64,000 nt of DNA. It comes from Maniola hyperantus (Eukaryota; Arthropoda; Insecta; Lepidoptera; Nymphalidae). Location of the stretch: positions 9,591,383-9,655,382 of the forward strand of contig NC_048550.1 in assembly GCF_902806685.2 (NCBI RefSeq), in the 5' to 3' direction. Below the pieces are notes generated by a model. The model saw only the letters and a program-made list of their open reading frames with translations, did not search any database and was not told where the DNA came from. Shown here piece by piece: positions 1 through 12,297 of this stretch (within the stretch, counting starts at the first letter, position 1; each line of letters starts with the position of its first letter). The position numbers and the translations under genes are program-made.

Positions 1-92
1 AGTTAAATCAAAGATTTCCCACGGGATTTTAAAACCTTAATCCATGCGGACGAAGTCGCGGGCATCAGCTAGTACAGAAATGATTCTTCTTG
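1..92 (+). repeat. 3' end of dispersed repeat family A
   Basis: This is the tail of a short dispersed repeat ending in GGGCATCAGCTAGT. The same tail recurs on both strands through the window, for example at 4905-5000 (-), 15775-15870 (+), 53528-53720 (-), 55960-56040 (-), 57830-58015 (+) and 60238-60340 (-). I recognise the sequence as common in Lepidoptera and infer that it is the 3' end of a retroelement. The left end is cut by the window edge. Confidence 0.6.
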
Positions 93-504
93 CGTGATGT
101 AATTACAGAGTAAAATGACTATCGCATCTCGCATATCGAACCATGAATGGACGAAATCGCCAAAGCCTAATTGAACCGCCATTATGAAAATGACTAGATC
201 ATTATGAACAAAACTTTGAACAATAAAATTACCGAGCGATCACATCGCCACGCTTCACCAACAAACGCACAAGATGAATATTAATTTTCTTAATATAAGT
301 AAGACTTCAGTTTCAAAATCTATAGCAAAAATCTCAAAATCGGGTTTAATAGCTTATTCCTAGAGCTTTAGGTAACATAAGACTACTCTATCTATCACAG
401 CTAGATAATAATATTATGGATAAATAAAATATGAAATATGAATGTATGAATTGTTATAATATCATGTGCTATTAGTATGGAGTGGGGATATAGGATCTGT
501 GAGT

Positions 505-545
505 GACAGGTATATATATATATATATATATGTATATATAGAGAG
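505..545. repeat. (TA)n then (GA)n microsatellite
   Basis: A run of TATATA is followed by GAGAGAGA at the edge of the neighbouring inverted-repeat element. It is ordinary simple sequence. Confidence 0.8.
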
Positions 546-547
546 AG

Positions 548-905
548 ACAGCGCGTGCCTGACCTTCGTTATTTTATAAAAGCTGAAAGTTTCTCTGTGT
601 ACTGTCCCCAACACTGTGAGGCAACAGGTGGCAATCCCCTGCCAGACGCCCTTCAAGTTTAAAAGTTTGAGGGCATCTAACAGGGAGTTGCCACGATACA
701 AAGTGTCTGGCCATGCATGATGTGACTTCTAATACCTACTATTCCAAAAAAAAAATATTGACTTTATACTTTGACGTAAGATTTTTTACACAACTCCCAA
801 AACAACCCTGATCCAAAGTTCATAGTCACTGATCGTTCCTACCTGTGTTGGGGACAAAACTTTCAGCTTTTATAAAATAAAGAAGTTCTGTCACGCACTG
901 GCTCT
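548..905. mobile_element. MITE with about 60 bp inverted ends
   Basis: The left arm reads CAGCGCGTGCCTGACCTTCG followed by a stretch containing TTTTATAAAAGCTGAAAG and CCCCAACAC. The right arm, near 845-903, is its inverted complement. Only non-coding sequence lies between the arms, so this is a non-autonomous DNA element. A partial relative sits at about 46715-46815. Confidence 0.65.
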
Positions 906-1394
906 TAGTCTAATATTTTGTATCTTTGTATTGTACGAGTACCTACTTAGGTATCATCAGTGCAATGAATTATTATACGTATGAGACATCTGAATTGCGT
1001 TGATACCTACTTTAACAGACTACGTCGCTTTCACCGAGTTTGTGGTAAAGATAGCTCAAGTAGGAAGAGGGCCGCTCTAGATAGCACAATGAACTAGATT
1101 ATAGGTACCTGTTGTTATGGAACTCATAGAATGCGTTATGGAACTTAGAATTTAGATTAATTCTCGTCTCCACTTATTTAAAGGAGGCTTGCGGCTTGCG
1201 TCACTCGGCAAGTAAAATTATATTCTAGTATCACGACTCGCATTATGATGAGCTTTTGGATTTGTTTGAAATGAGTTGTTGCTAAAATGTTAATTTTTTG
1301 GGTATAAAATTCACAGTAAGTAGGTAGGTAGGTAAGTAATGTTACAAAATGCGAAATAGAATCTGTCTGAACAGCTGAATTGATTTTGGTGAGG

Positions 1395-1728
1395 CAAACA
1401 GATCTTAATAATAATGCCCTTCCTATCGAATTTCGGCCACGGCGCAGCGGCCAATCTCCACAGAGATTTAAAAAAAAATATGCGAGCAAAAGTGCAGCAA
1501 AAGTGTGTGTGTGCGCAACCACAGGTGGCACTCTCTATTCGCTTACCTACGAAATCTGACACGACCCGGGAGAGATCAGGCACTCCGGGTTAGAGCATAT
1601 CTATCTATTTTCCCGACCCGGGAATCAAACTCCAGACTTCATCATCCATACTCGAACATGCCAACGAGTAACGACTAGACCACAGATTAAAGAAAGCTAA
1701 TCTGTGGACTAGACCAACAAGGCAGTGG
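1395..1728 (-). mobile_element. Degenerate tRNA-headed SINE copy
   Basis: Read on the minus strand it has a tRNA-like head near 1728-1600 with a B-box-like stretch, and a body matching a lepidopteran SINE that includes the words CAGGTGGCACTCTCTATTCG and GGGAGAGATCAGGCAC. A shorter relative is at about 26070-26190. Open frames over it are by-products. I saw no host gene in 906-1395 or 1729-2600. Confidence 0.5.
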
Positions 1729-2605
1729 CAAACAATTTAACCTTTACTCTGGAGATGGAACTGGACATTCCTCAAAATAATTATTTGGTATACTTAGGTA
1801 GTATATAGTATAGTATATAGTAGATACGATATTTTCAGTAGATGTCACGAAGCCGTAAGTAGAAATGACATACGATAAGCAAACGATAGATCAAATTTTT
1901 GCGGTTTACGTCGCAAACAAAACGTTCCTACATCCTACGATGGAATTAACTTTTTCTTCGATAATACTTACATGAATTAATTTATTGCTTATAATTATTT
2001 TTTAAAATGTTTCTTTGACTTAATTATATAGTTTTTGTTCAAACTATAAATAAACAATCAATTATGGAACAATTATCTTTTATTTGTGGAAACGTTTAGG
2101 TGATTTTTTAAGAGTCGAGGCTTTTCCGACCACGCTTCCCTCACGACGAGCCTATCAAATACCTAGCTACCTACCTATCATAAAGTTTAGTTAAGTTTAC
2201 ATTCACGGTCATTTAATTTACCTAATTGGACAATAATATGACGAAATATATGACGAAATATGCATTTAACAATACAAAACGGCAGAATCATTATTTATTG
2301 TCTATTGCGAAAACAGTTTTACAAAAGTTTACGATTGATGTTCATCAATTTTAGCTTTTCAAAGAACTGTCTCAACTTTGTTGACTGAACGACAATATAG
2401 GTCCAAAATGTAATGCTACAATCGATCAGATCGTATACCATGGTCTTATATAGATGATCATGAGATGAAATAAGAAAAAAAAAGTCGTGTACAGAAGAAT
2501 CGGGGAGCCCACCGCATTCTTTCAAGATAACCCTACCATCGACCACTACGGGACAATCGAGAGTCAATTTTCGGTTATGGATCAAAGTTTATAGGATCTG
2601 ACCTC

Positions 2606-2780
2606 GGGGACATTGTGGCTAATTCCATTGTCCACAATCTCTAAACTAAACTAAAATGTCACGCCTAAATCTATTGCTATCCCTTTCATAATGTTGCTTG
2701 CGGAAAAGGATGGCACTAGATTTAGACCTGTTAATTTAGTTTAGTTTAGAGATTGTGTACAAGAGAATCGGCCCCATTAT
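2606..2780. mobile_element. Palindromic MITE family E, copy 1
   Basis: The two arms are inverted copies containing ACAATCTCTAAACTAAAC and GTTTAGTTTAGAGATTGTGT, with a GGCCCCATT-type end and a conserved centre. Other copies are at 41455-41632, 53756-53893, 53985-54330 (interrupted) and 55244-55410. The element has no coding capacity. Confidence 0.8.
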
Positions 2781-3066
2781 TCTATTAAAAAATAGCCTAA
2801 AAGCATGGTTTATCTTATGCTTTTCCTTATGGAACTTTTTATGTAGGAAGGATACTTATCCTGTTTAATAGACACTTGTCTATATAGGAAAACGGATACC
2901 GAATATGTACAACATAGGTAAAGAATTAATAACGCATAAGAATAGTTGGACAATGGCATTTAGCTGAATAAAGTTATTGATGCATTATCAACCGGTCATG
3001 CATGTGTGGAGCATCCATCACGATAAGGCGGCATTGCAGCATCTTCCTAAAGAGTTGTGGGGTGCG

Positions 3067-3074
3067 TATATAAA
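3067..3074 (+). promoter_or_regulatory. TATA box of the cuticle-protein gene
   Basis: TATATAAA stands about 34 bases before a CCAGTT initiator-like word at 3099-3104. It also stands about 125 bases before a consensus splice donor. Strong TATA promoters are usual for insect cuticle genes. The start site itself is inferred. Confidence 0.55.
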
Positions 3075-3100
3075 CGCAGACGAGGACGGGGTGCGACACC

Positions 3101-3195
3101 AGTTGATTTAAGGCACTCTGTCAGTCAACGTCTCCGTACCATTGTTGATTTGTGTTTGTGTGTGACTTAGTACAAAAAAATCCATTCATACTACA
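3101..3195 (+). other. Probable non-coding first exon of the cuticle-protein gene
   Basis: The stretch between the TATA box and the donor GTAAGT at 3196 contains no ATG, so it would be entirely 5' UTR and join to the exon at 8146. The join is inferred from the promoter, the donor and the fact that the next exon begins with ATG directly after an acceptor AG. A cDNA would settle it. Confidence 0.45.
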
Positions 3196-3649
3196 GTAAG
3201 TTCATGCGTACATACCTACATAATTCCAAATTCAGTACCTAATTACCTGAAAGACATGTCTAGTGTTTTTGGACTCGTTGATTTATGATAACGTTATAAA
3301 TTTGAAGGTTTACATTTTTAGCGATTTAATTAATTAGATAATTTTAATTAGAATTAGATCTCATGCTCGCACTGACCTTGTGCTTAGTTTAGATTCCCAC
3401 ATAAGAAGCCGCGTGTGAGAATTTTATTAAAATGCATTAATTGCATTTAGTTTTAATTAATAAAATTACTTAGACTTGATAAATACTATTGCTTTGTCCA
3501 TTTAAACAAGTAGGTATTATAAAACTATAATCCATGACCTAAATAGGAATCTATTATAGTCAAGGTAGGTATAGATGCATAGTCCCGAGCAACCAGACGA
3601 TTAAAAGATACTGTACGTATCTAATTAAATTTAGAGTTGATACGATAGC

Positions 3650-3803
3650 TATAGTCCGCGACAGGTCGAGATTGCAATCGGGGTATGTGGCGGGAGGACA
3701 CCCGCACGTCACCCGCGCTCGCCCGCACCGGGTCAACGCGGGGGCTGTGCGGGAGTGCGGGGCGTTCCCTCCCCGATTACAATTTCGATCTGTCGCGTAC
3801 TAT
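3650..3803. mobile_element. GC-rich palindromic MITE family D, full copy
   Basis: The arms GCGACAGGTCGAGATTGCAA and its near complement enclose a very GC-rich centre (CCGCACCGGG, GCGGGGGCTG), flanked by TATAG/CTATA. In a strongly AT-rich region this forms a near-perfect hairpin. Other copies lie at 14486-14553, 25162-25185, 26197-26281, 26511-26675, 27912-28031, 49781-49901, 58080-58156 and 61539-61692. Confidence 0.8.
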
Positions 3804-4289
3804 AACTAAGGTTTTCTTTTTTATTTTGCTTAGTTTTTCCCAAACGTTTATTAAGACACACCTATAATAACCCTGTACCGATTGATAAGTCAAATCAACC
3901 CCATACTCAAGATAACTTTCTTTAACTTTGCCAAAGGAGCTGCTGATTGAAATCGACAATTTTTTTTGTCAACGTCATTACCACTCCATACAAAAAGGAT
4001 CACGCTAAGTGCCATTTCGCATGCGTGGGATAAAAAAATATAGGTTTGCAACCGTGCATTAATCGTACTGAAATCCGCAGGTAATTATGTAGTATTTGTT
4101 GCCGTATTGAGATAGGAATCAATTGCTCAAATCACTAAGCCAATTGTTCGTAAGCGTCGCTCGGCAAAAAGGTGTGAATATGGGTCATTATTACGAGAAT
4201 GCTCACTTCTGTCGCACACTCGTCACCCGTGCCATTGAAAAATTAGATAGAAACGTTGACATTGAAATATTTTTGTGCATTGTCTGTTT

Positions 4290-4645
4290 TTAGGGTTCGG
4301 TAACCAAATGGTTAAAGAAAAACCCTTATGGGTGCGACTTACGAAAAATTTCTAAAAATAGACCTTAACTCGGAAGTTATCAAAACGAAAAAATCAGAAA
4401 TTATTTGAGTTGTATAAATTACCTGTAGAGCTAATTGAGGTCAAGGGAAATATTACATAAATATTGCTAATTTATGGAAAACAGCACAGTTTTTTATAAA
4501 TTAGTCTTAACTAACTTAGGTACATGATCCCAAACAGAAAGGATTTTTTTGAAGCGGTAGATTTTAACTAAATATCTATAAAGACGTTTCTTTAGAAGGG
4601 GCGGAACTCCGGTGGCGTAGTTTGACTCGCACTTGGTCGTTTTTT
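4290..4645 (+). mobile_element. Diverged copy of repeat family C
   Basis: It begins AGGGTTCGGTAACC and ends near CTCGCACTTGGTCGTTTTTT, matching the better copies at 14046-14478, 24588-24985 (-), 58913-59342 and 62166-62430 (-). It is heavily mutated and lies in the long first intron of the cuticle gene. Confidence 0.6.
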
Positions 4646-5559
4646 TTTTCAATTAGAATAGATAAGGATTATTTATGTGAGCTTTCCATTATTGCTGGTG
4701 CATAAAATGGATAAAAGTTCTCTTAGGACTAATGTTGTTCATCTATCTTATCCATACCGTTATACGCGCTTTGGTCTTTTTGGGGCACATTTTGACCAAT
4801 ATACGGTTTGCATTTTCACGGCGCATTGAACGCAAAATAATGATGCACAGCCTATAGCTCTGCTATACCTAACTAATAGTAAACTTATAAAATATTATTC
4901 TAGACTAGCTGATGACCGCGGCTTCGCCCGCTTGGATTTAGGTTTTTAAAAATCCCGTGGGAACTTTTGATCTTCCAGGACAAAAAGTAGACTATCCATA
5001 GTATGCCGTCCCCGGGGGCCGATGCGATATTTGTTGATTATGCAGTTTATTAATTTATTTCAGCGACATCCCTCCATCAGCTAGGTAGTTACTTATATAT
5101 AATTTTTAAATCAGGTCAGCGTATTTTTTAAGTTTAGGGACAGTAATTTAATGGAAAAACGCTCGCGAAAATTTTCTTACCTTCAGCGTCCGCGCCGATA
5201 TAATGGTGTTTATATTTTTTATGATAGTGTTGTACCTACACTTCTAGGAAATTTCTAAAAATTATTTAGATATAATAGTACCTACTCTTTTATTTAGTCA
5301 CGCCATGATAACGTTTCGCACGTACATTAAAGTTCTCAGAATTTTGAATTAATTAATTTAGCAAAAAGTAAGTAAGTAAATAAAAACAAAAAATACCACA
5401 AAACATGTTTTTAAATTAGAGCTCGGTAAAGTAACTTCCATCGATAGCGCTTCGGAGGCTTCGAAGAAATGCACACAGTATTATTATGCAAATGAGTAGA
5501 GTGAGCTTTATCGCACAAAATGAACAAAACTTCAGCATGGCCAGCGGCCCCATGTCTAA

Positions 5560-5771
5560 GGCGCTATCTCCACGGACGAGAGAATCGCGGCGATAGTCTC
5601 GCCGTGCCAACAAATTCGATACTACCAGAGATAATTTATTTAGTAAATTATCTCTGATACTACTCACCTATCTCAGGCGATACTATCGCGGCGATAGTAT
5701 ATATCGAATACTGTTCCACGGCGCGGCGGCGAGACTATCGCCGCGATTCTCTCGTACGTGGAGATGGTGCC
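5560..5771. mobile_element. MITE with TAA target duplication (PIF/Harbinger-like)
   Basis: Long inverted ends (GGCGCTATCTCC followed by GAGAGAATCGCGGCGATAG, and its complement) are flanked by TAA at 5557-5559 and 5772-5774. A second, inner hairpin is built on AGAGATAATTTATT around 5630-5655. The three-base TAA duplication is typical of PIF/Harbinger elements; the superfamily is inferred from that alone. It lies in the cuticle-gene intron. Confidence 0.75.
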
Positions 5772-7369
5772 TAAGGATACGTACACTGACTAAACTTTGA
5801 CGTATTTGCAGGTAAGGGCATGTAGAATGTTATCGTGGTTGATGATGATAAAATAATCTATACATGTACCAAGTATCTGAAGATTACTTAATACACTCAC
5901 TCTTTGTCATCTCTTTTCACTGGTCAGCCGGGATCTAAGCTGACTTGAATTATCTTTTAACTATAACTTATGCTTTATTATTAACTTTGTTTTACCCTAA
6001 AGGCATGCTTATACGAGTAGGTACTTATCTACGTCTTAATAGTTTATGATCTGCAAAACGAAAAAGTCGCTTTGAGTGGTGATTGGTCAAAAGATTGAAT
6101 GAATCAATCAATCAATGAATGAATTAGTGAATTTTATTTATTTGCACGCGACTTCTACGTTACTAAGGAATGACGTCAATCAAATTCTTTTTATTAATTA
6201 AAAACCACACAAGTAACACATTAAAATCTTACAAACTGGTAATTAGTTGCATTGTCTTTACATGTGTGCAATACTGTTACTTAAGATAGACGACGCGAAT
6301 TTTCCCGCAGGAATCGATCACGCAAGGCCAAATTAAACTTAATTAAACACTGTGGCATACAGTACCAGATTTTTTATGCATATCTAATATTACAACTAAA
6401 TTTTCCGTTAGGTATTGTGTATTTTAATTGCCTACTATTATTTTACACTGTTTTATTGATATTTTAGGTTGATTATGGGTGAATTAAGTATGACCTTCGA
6501 TCTCCACGTAGCTTAGAAATACGCGCAATAAACTTTTATGGGACTTACGACGTACCTACCTACCTACGTTGTTTGTATGTTATCTAGGGGCCGTGAAAAG
6601 CTAGCAGACAGACAGACTTGATTGCATTTATAATATACCTAATAGGTTTTAGCATAGTACTATTATATTATATTCTGTGGTACCTATTAGTATGTATGCA
6701 TATCTATATTATAGGTAGGTACATATGCTAAGTTCTATTGCACGTATAATAATAATCTGCGATGTTATTTATAATAGTAATGAAATAGATCGATACCAAA
6801 CCGATTTGTCATCACCTTTTAACAACCTAGTTGTACTGAGTAGGTACTATTTTATATATTATGTGCTAGTTGTTTTACATGAGGGCATTTAAGATGTTGT
6901 AAAACTATGTAGGTATGATTATAAGTGCATTCCACGATATTTGCAATTTTAATTATTTATTTAATAACTGTGACATAGGTACTTAATAAATCTTAATTCT
7001 TCTCATTACATGTAATTATAGAAGAATCAAAGAAACAAGTAAGTAGATTATTAAGTATCTACATATGTAAAGCTTTCGTGTTCATTGATAATGAAAGGTT
7101 ATTAGGGGAAAAACGTAGGCATTTACTTAATAATTACTTAATGGAAATTTCTTAATTAATGGATACTTGTGTTCTCCACCACATGTACCATTATAATATA
7201 ATTTAATTAGGTACCCATGTAATGCAATTTTTGTGAGCATATTACAGTACAAATAAACAACAAAAAAAAAAGGAAAAATTAGGAACATTTAGGTATTTAA
7301 CAAAATGAAACCTAATTATTTGTAATCTGTTGAAATTATTCTTTGTCGCGTGAACTACACCAATTTCAA

Positions 7370-7545
7370 CCCCCTATTTCACCCCCTTAGGGATTGAATT
7401 TTCAAAAATACTTTCTTAGCGGATGCCTATGTCATAATAGCTATCTGTATGCCAAATTTCAGCCCGATCCGTCCAGTAGTTTGAGCTGTGCGTTGATAGA
7501 TCAGTCAGTCAGTCACCTTTTCCTTTTATATATTGTCTTGTGAGT
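7370..7545 (-). repeat. Dispersed repeat family B
   Basis: Read on the minus strand, a head with repeated CTGACTGA is followed by CAACGCACAGCTCAAACTAC and a body containing GGCATACAGATAGCTATTAT. Full copies elsewhere end in GAGCATAAGCTAGT. Copies lie at 16400-16660 (-), 18460-18675, 18790-19000, 29038-29250, 41930-42150 (-), 56820-57037 and 59625-59755 (-). A tandem version lies in the geminin gene. Confidence 0.7.
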
Positions 7546-8145
7546 CTGTCTATCACGGCTTAACCACTGAACCAATCTTGTAGTGTAGAGAAAGTTTGCA
7601 TCCTAATATTGGATAGGTACTTTTCCGTGATCCCGGAAAAATAAACTATCCCCTAGAATTATTTCTTTTTCCAGGATCGAGACGAGGAAAGACCTACAGC
7701 CACGTGATCGAAATCGCGGGCAATAGCTATAGTAAACTCTATAAATGACAGTTGTTTGTTATCATAGTTGTTCCTCATTGAATGATGATTGATAGAATCG
7801 AAATGAGGAATTGGGACGATGACTATGTCAACAATAAATTATTTCTCAGGAATTATTAAATAGAGGGTCTTCAAAAATGTCCATGTCCGCTATTAGCTTT
7901 AAGTTTGCTAACCATTTTAAATTATCGATCTGACTAAAAAAAAAGAATTAAGTTAAATTTTATGACGTTACGTACGTTTATGTATTTCATACAAGCTCCC
8001 ATACTAAGCGAGCGTTATGACGTCTGATAAAATGTTATTGATTTGACTAGCAGTCATCATCCCTATTTTCTTTCTATTTTATTAAACAAACAACGTTTTT
8101 GTTGTATAATAACTTAATAATAATAACAAAATTGTATTCAATCAG

Positions 8146-10415
8146 ATGTCGTCAATAACGTGGTTGGCGTGCGCGCTGGTACTGATGTGCGCTAGCATGC
8201 AAGTGTCGCCCGCGCCTGCGCCCGCACCGCAAGAAGAAAATTATCCGCCAATGCCAGTGAGTATCAATTACCGTGTCTGAATATAGCTGTTACAGTCAGA
8301 ACTCATCTCTATATATAAAAATGAATCACTAATTGTGTTGCTGATCGCAAATCTCGAGAACAGCTGAACCGATTTCGCTACTTCTTTTTTTATAATATTC
8401 CTTGAAGTACGAGGATGGTTCTTACGGAGAGAAAAATTAAAAAAAAACCACTATTAGACGGTACGAAGTTCGCCGGGGCAGCTAGTTTCCGATAAAAACT
8501 ACTTTTAACTGCAAAAACAGCAAAAGATTTTTTATTTATGGAGGTTGGTCAAAAGTAGTCGCTAGAAATATTGATGAATAGTGCTTTTGACTGGAAAATA
8601 TGGGGCAAAATGGTTTTAAGTCTGAAATAATAGGAATGGAAATTATATAAGCCTAACCTATCGCTTTGTCGCGACAGCTGACTTGGCGAGTGGTATCGGT
8701 TTACGGGGCCCATATTATATCAGAGGATTATAGTTACGTCTATGTCTGAAATATCGAAAGAATAACAACAGTGAACGACAAAGCATAGAAATATTACCGG
8801 TTTATTATGGATGGCGTAGCGAAATCTCTACCGAGGTGGGCGGTGCATAAATAATATTACCTACCGCACGCGTCTTAAATTTGATTGTAACTTCGTAACT
8901 ATCACTTGAGTCGCCCAATCACTCTTAATACGAACCAATCAAGAGTGATTTATTTGGTTGAAGTTACTTGTTTAACAGGCTTTAGTTTGCAGCCTCTATT
9001 TTTGAATGATAATTGTTAGAAACGCGTTTGTGTTTCTATGTTTTGTCGTTCACTGATTTATAATCCTTGAAGATAGTTATCAACTTTTCGGGGTCGGATT
9101 CCAGACAGTACAGCACGGTTCATTATTGGAAATATATTTACCATGGGAATTAAAGGTCTAGAGCAGTTCGCAGAAGAACAAACAAAAGTCGTACCCATTC
9201 ATATCGCACTAATCTTGCACCTCTTTGCTATCAGAAGCATCTCAGGCATTATGCTAAATTGCTAACCATGTGAACGCGCGTGAACCGCCTAATTAGCGCC
9301 ATTGCGTCCAACCGCCTTTGTGCTAGCTCTTTGACCATTATCTTACACTATAACGCAATTATTCCTAGCATTAAATAATAATTAATATAATTATATTATA
9401 CTTCGAAACGACTACAAATATAAAATTTTCACATATTATAAGTAATACACATACCTACTTAACGAAAATTAATTGGTATTTTTTTATGCATAGTATTTTT
9501 TACCTACATACCTTGATCTTACACGTGTACCTACCTAATAAGATTGATCAGCAGATAAGTAGTAACACATGTTTTGTCTAAATCTGATCAATATTAGGAC
9601 CTTGGTGTTTTTTTTTCGCAACTGTAGGTACTCGTAAGGAGCTACAAAATTAAAATAAGTTGCTTTGTAATAAACGATGTTACTTTACAAAATCATTATG
9701 TATTTATAAAGCCATTATCTTGTTCAAGTTAGGTAGGTATATTGTACTTGAATCATCTTGAATAACCTTTAGCAGCGATTGAAAAAATACTTAGTTACAA
9801 AAAGATTTAAATGCTGGTTTATTTGTCAAATGTATTAACAATTTATAATTTTACTCAGGATACCTACTATTTATAGAAATATGCACACATCCTTGACCTC
9901 CATTTTAGAAATAATAATATTCATAGTGGTAAATGGTAATTCATAGTTGCTTATATGTACTTACTTACTCATTAGTCTATTGTTATTAGTTTGCATACCA
10001 ATAATTATCTAATACCTACTGCAACTATTACTTAATTAATTTGGGTTTTGTCAAGTAAGACGAGTTTGGTCTTAGTCAAGTAAGAGTAAACAAAATCCAC
10101 TTTGAAAAAAATACTTTTTTGCAAACCTTATTGTACCTACACCGATTTCTCCAAGGTTTCTGGACCGATTTGCAAAATTTTTATTTTGTATAATTTCAGT
10201 ACGAATACAAATACGATGTAGAAGACCAAGAAAAATTGCTTTACTTCGGAGCGAGTGAAGCTGGCGATGCACAGGGCAAGGTTATCGGCAGTTATAAGGT
10301 CCTACATCCTGATGGACGACTTATGACGGTCGAGTACACCGTGCAAGGTGACAGTGGCTTTGTACCAGTAATTAAGTTTGAAGAAAACGCAAACCCCTTC
10401 GGTAAAAGGAAGTAG
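8146..10415 (+). CDS. RR-type cuticular protein (chitin-binding domain 4)
   Basis: Structural protein of the extracellular cuticle; the Rebers-Riddiford domain binds chitin. Coding exons are 8146-8256 (37 codons, ATG directly after acceptor AG) and 10200-10415 (71 codons plus TAG), joined in phase 0, giving 108 aa. Residues 1 to about 20 form a signal peptide (SSITWLACALVLMCASM), followed by a proline/alanine stretch. The RR domain fills exon 3: YEYKYDVED near its start, then GKVIGSYKVLHPDGRLMTVE, then GFVP. The aromatic and GxY spacing is typical, and the extended DGR-VEY form recalls pro-resilin/RR-2 relatives, though the subtype is uncertain. A separate non-coding exon probably lies at 3101-3195. 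AATAAA at 10686-10691 is a likely polyadenylation signal. The gene lies downstream of the last detected HFM1 exon and on the opposite strand. Confidence 0.9.
8285..8490 (+). repeat. Dispersed lepidopteran repeat ending GGGGCAGCTAGT
   Basis: It begins CTATATATAAAAATGAATCA, continues with CTCGAGAACAGCTGAACCGA, and ends with GACGGTACGAAGTTCGCCGG just before GCAGCTAGT. It resembles families A and B in layout and is probably a retroelement 3' end. It lies in intron 2 of the cuticle gene. Confidence 0.55.
8769..9055. mobile_element. MITE with CAGTGAACGA inverted ends
   Basis: The left end CAGTGAACGACAAAGCATAG and the right end TTCTATGTTTTGTCGTTCAC (then TG) are inverted copies. A relative at 62736-63000 has ends CAGCGAATGATAAAACA. 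CAG termini suggest a hAT-like source, but the eight-base flanks match only partly. An internal inverted repeat, AATCACTCTT and AAGAGTGATT, lies near 8918-8951. Confidence 0.6.
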
Positions 10416-10685
10416 GCTAATGATTATGGAGTCACGTAGAGAGCAATTTGTGTAAATATTCATGTATTTTAATGACCTTGTTCTGAGATTATACAACTTT
10501 TAATGGTTGTTATCGTCGCAATCATTATCTGCTACTGGCTTAAGTATTACTGTTGCATCTTAGTACTCGTCTCTATTATCGTCAATAACGTCTCGATTAC
10601 GTGATATCTGTTCCGACATCATATTAATTATAATTCATATTCAAATTCAAAATTCTTTATTGCGAATATATAAATATTGAATTTG

Positions 10686-10691
10686 AATAAA
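10686..10691 (+). terminator. Polyadenylation signal of the cuticle gene
   Basis: AATAAA lies 271 bases after the stop codon in AT-rich 3' UTR. Confidence 0.5.
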
Positions 10692-11527
10692 ATCAGCACT
10701 AATAGTATTTTGTTTCAGATTTTAGAATGTTTTTTTTTTTACATAACTTAAACTTTAAACAATTTTATAGGTCATGCCATGTCATGATCTTAGTAAAATA
10801 GTGCAAATTTTACAGCGGGTCTGGAATAACCGATTTATTTGACATAGAGCTAAGACGTTTAAAGTTGGCTATTCATAAATTTTATTAAGATGTAATCTGA
10901 ACAAGTATTTCCAAAGGGTTTTAAAATTTTATTAATCCGTGACGACGAAAACTCATCTTAGATATGTCTTCCTTTACGCAACCTGTTTTTATACTTACCC
11001 ATACAACTTTAAGTCCTACTCTGTTGTCCAATGCATCTCAATTTATAAAGTTTTAGGCCAATATTGGGCATTGTGTAAAATAATATCACGAGTCAGATAA
11101 AGCCAATGAATGTAAATGCCATCAATCAGTAAAACATTCCGAGCACTAAATTAACACATTTAACAAATAACTAAGTTAAATGGAGCAATCACTCGTACGT
11201 TTTGCTATGAAATAGGTAGCTAAGTAATATTTTTAATTGATCATAGGTAAGCTAAGTAAGTACTAATATAAATATTTATAAAGGTAAATGCAATATTTTG
11301 CAATTTAAGTCTTGTCTAGATAGAGCTTCAGGTTTTGCACTAAATTATTTTTGTAAAAAAAATTACATGATTTTCTTGTTTTGTTTTCATTTATAAAAAT
11401 AAATAAAAATAAAATAAAATAAAATCATTTTATTTCAGGTTTGGGACCCATATAAAAACATGTTAAAATTAAAAATTAAAATGCGTATAAAAATATTTAG
11501 TTAAAATCATTTGAAAAAAATGAATAG

Positions 11528-12297
11528 TCATTTTGCGTTCGGGATCTGGTGTACCCTTAGCCAGTGTTTATAGAACACATTGTCAGGGGATACCTGAGCG
11601 ACGACTTTGATCATTTTATTATTAGAATTACGGACGGTTTCCCAGAAACCCGCAATTCTATTTCGTATAACGGCGTAGTAGTCCGGGACTCCAGCGTCGG
11701 CAGACATGCCCGACGCGCTACAATACCTCGGCATTTTTAATAAAATGCGAAGGGCATCATTATATTGTACCCTGAGGATGTTAAAGGATCTTTTGGTGTA
11801 GTTGATCCATAATTGTGAAGTATAAAAACTCATACAATAAGCTTTAAACAACGTAACTTTAACATCCTCAGAGCACCGAGCGAATCGGCGAGCGAGCATG
11901 TTGCACCGTATTGCCAGTGACCTTCGCTCTCGTTCTATGTCAAAGTCGTCACTCAGGGACCCCGTCAACATATGTCCGAGATACCTGAACTGTTGCACAA
12001 CCTGAACTGGTGTCCCATCTAATAAAACTGGTGGTATCCTCTCCGGACCTTTACCAGCTCTAAAAACCAACATTTCTGATTTGCGTACATTGTATTTTAA
12101 TCCATGTCTCAAGGCGTAACTTTCGCAAATCGATACCAATTTACGGAGACCATTTATTGAGGGGCTAAGTAGCACCATGTCATCGGCGTAGCTTAAGTTG
12201 TTAAAACAAACTCCGTCAATATGACAACCGATGCCAGTACCACTTAGCTCCCCAATCAGGTCATCAACGTAAAGATTGAACAGGTCCGGAGAGGACC
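11528..12297 (-). pseudogene. 5'-truncated LINE reverse transcriptase fragment
   Basis: Minus-strand frame running from about 12297 to a stop at 11528. It starts inside the reverse transcriptase palm (SSPDLFNLYVDDLI, then LSYADDMVLLSP with the catalytic YADD) and continues through the RT C-terminal region (HGLKYNVRKSEMLVF, FRYLGHML). The endonuclease and the N-terminal part of the RT are missing, because the match stops abruptly at about 12297. The frame is otherwise open. An A/T-rich tail with TTTTA units lies at 11395-11435, at the element's 3' side. It is a typical dead-on-arrival non-LTR copy; the clade is not determined. Confidence 0.8.

Noticed and set aside
2319..2585. 88-codon minus-strand frame (MIHNRKLTLDCPVVVDGRV...)
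   Set aside because: No recognised family, no splice context, and it abuts a MITE; it was checked as a possible HFM1 3' exon and does not resemble Sec63 or winged-helix sequence.
5416..5667. 83-codon minus-strand frame with hydrophobic stretch
   Set aside because: Its start half lies inside the MITE at 5560-5771, and no family is recognised.
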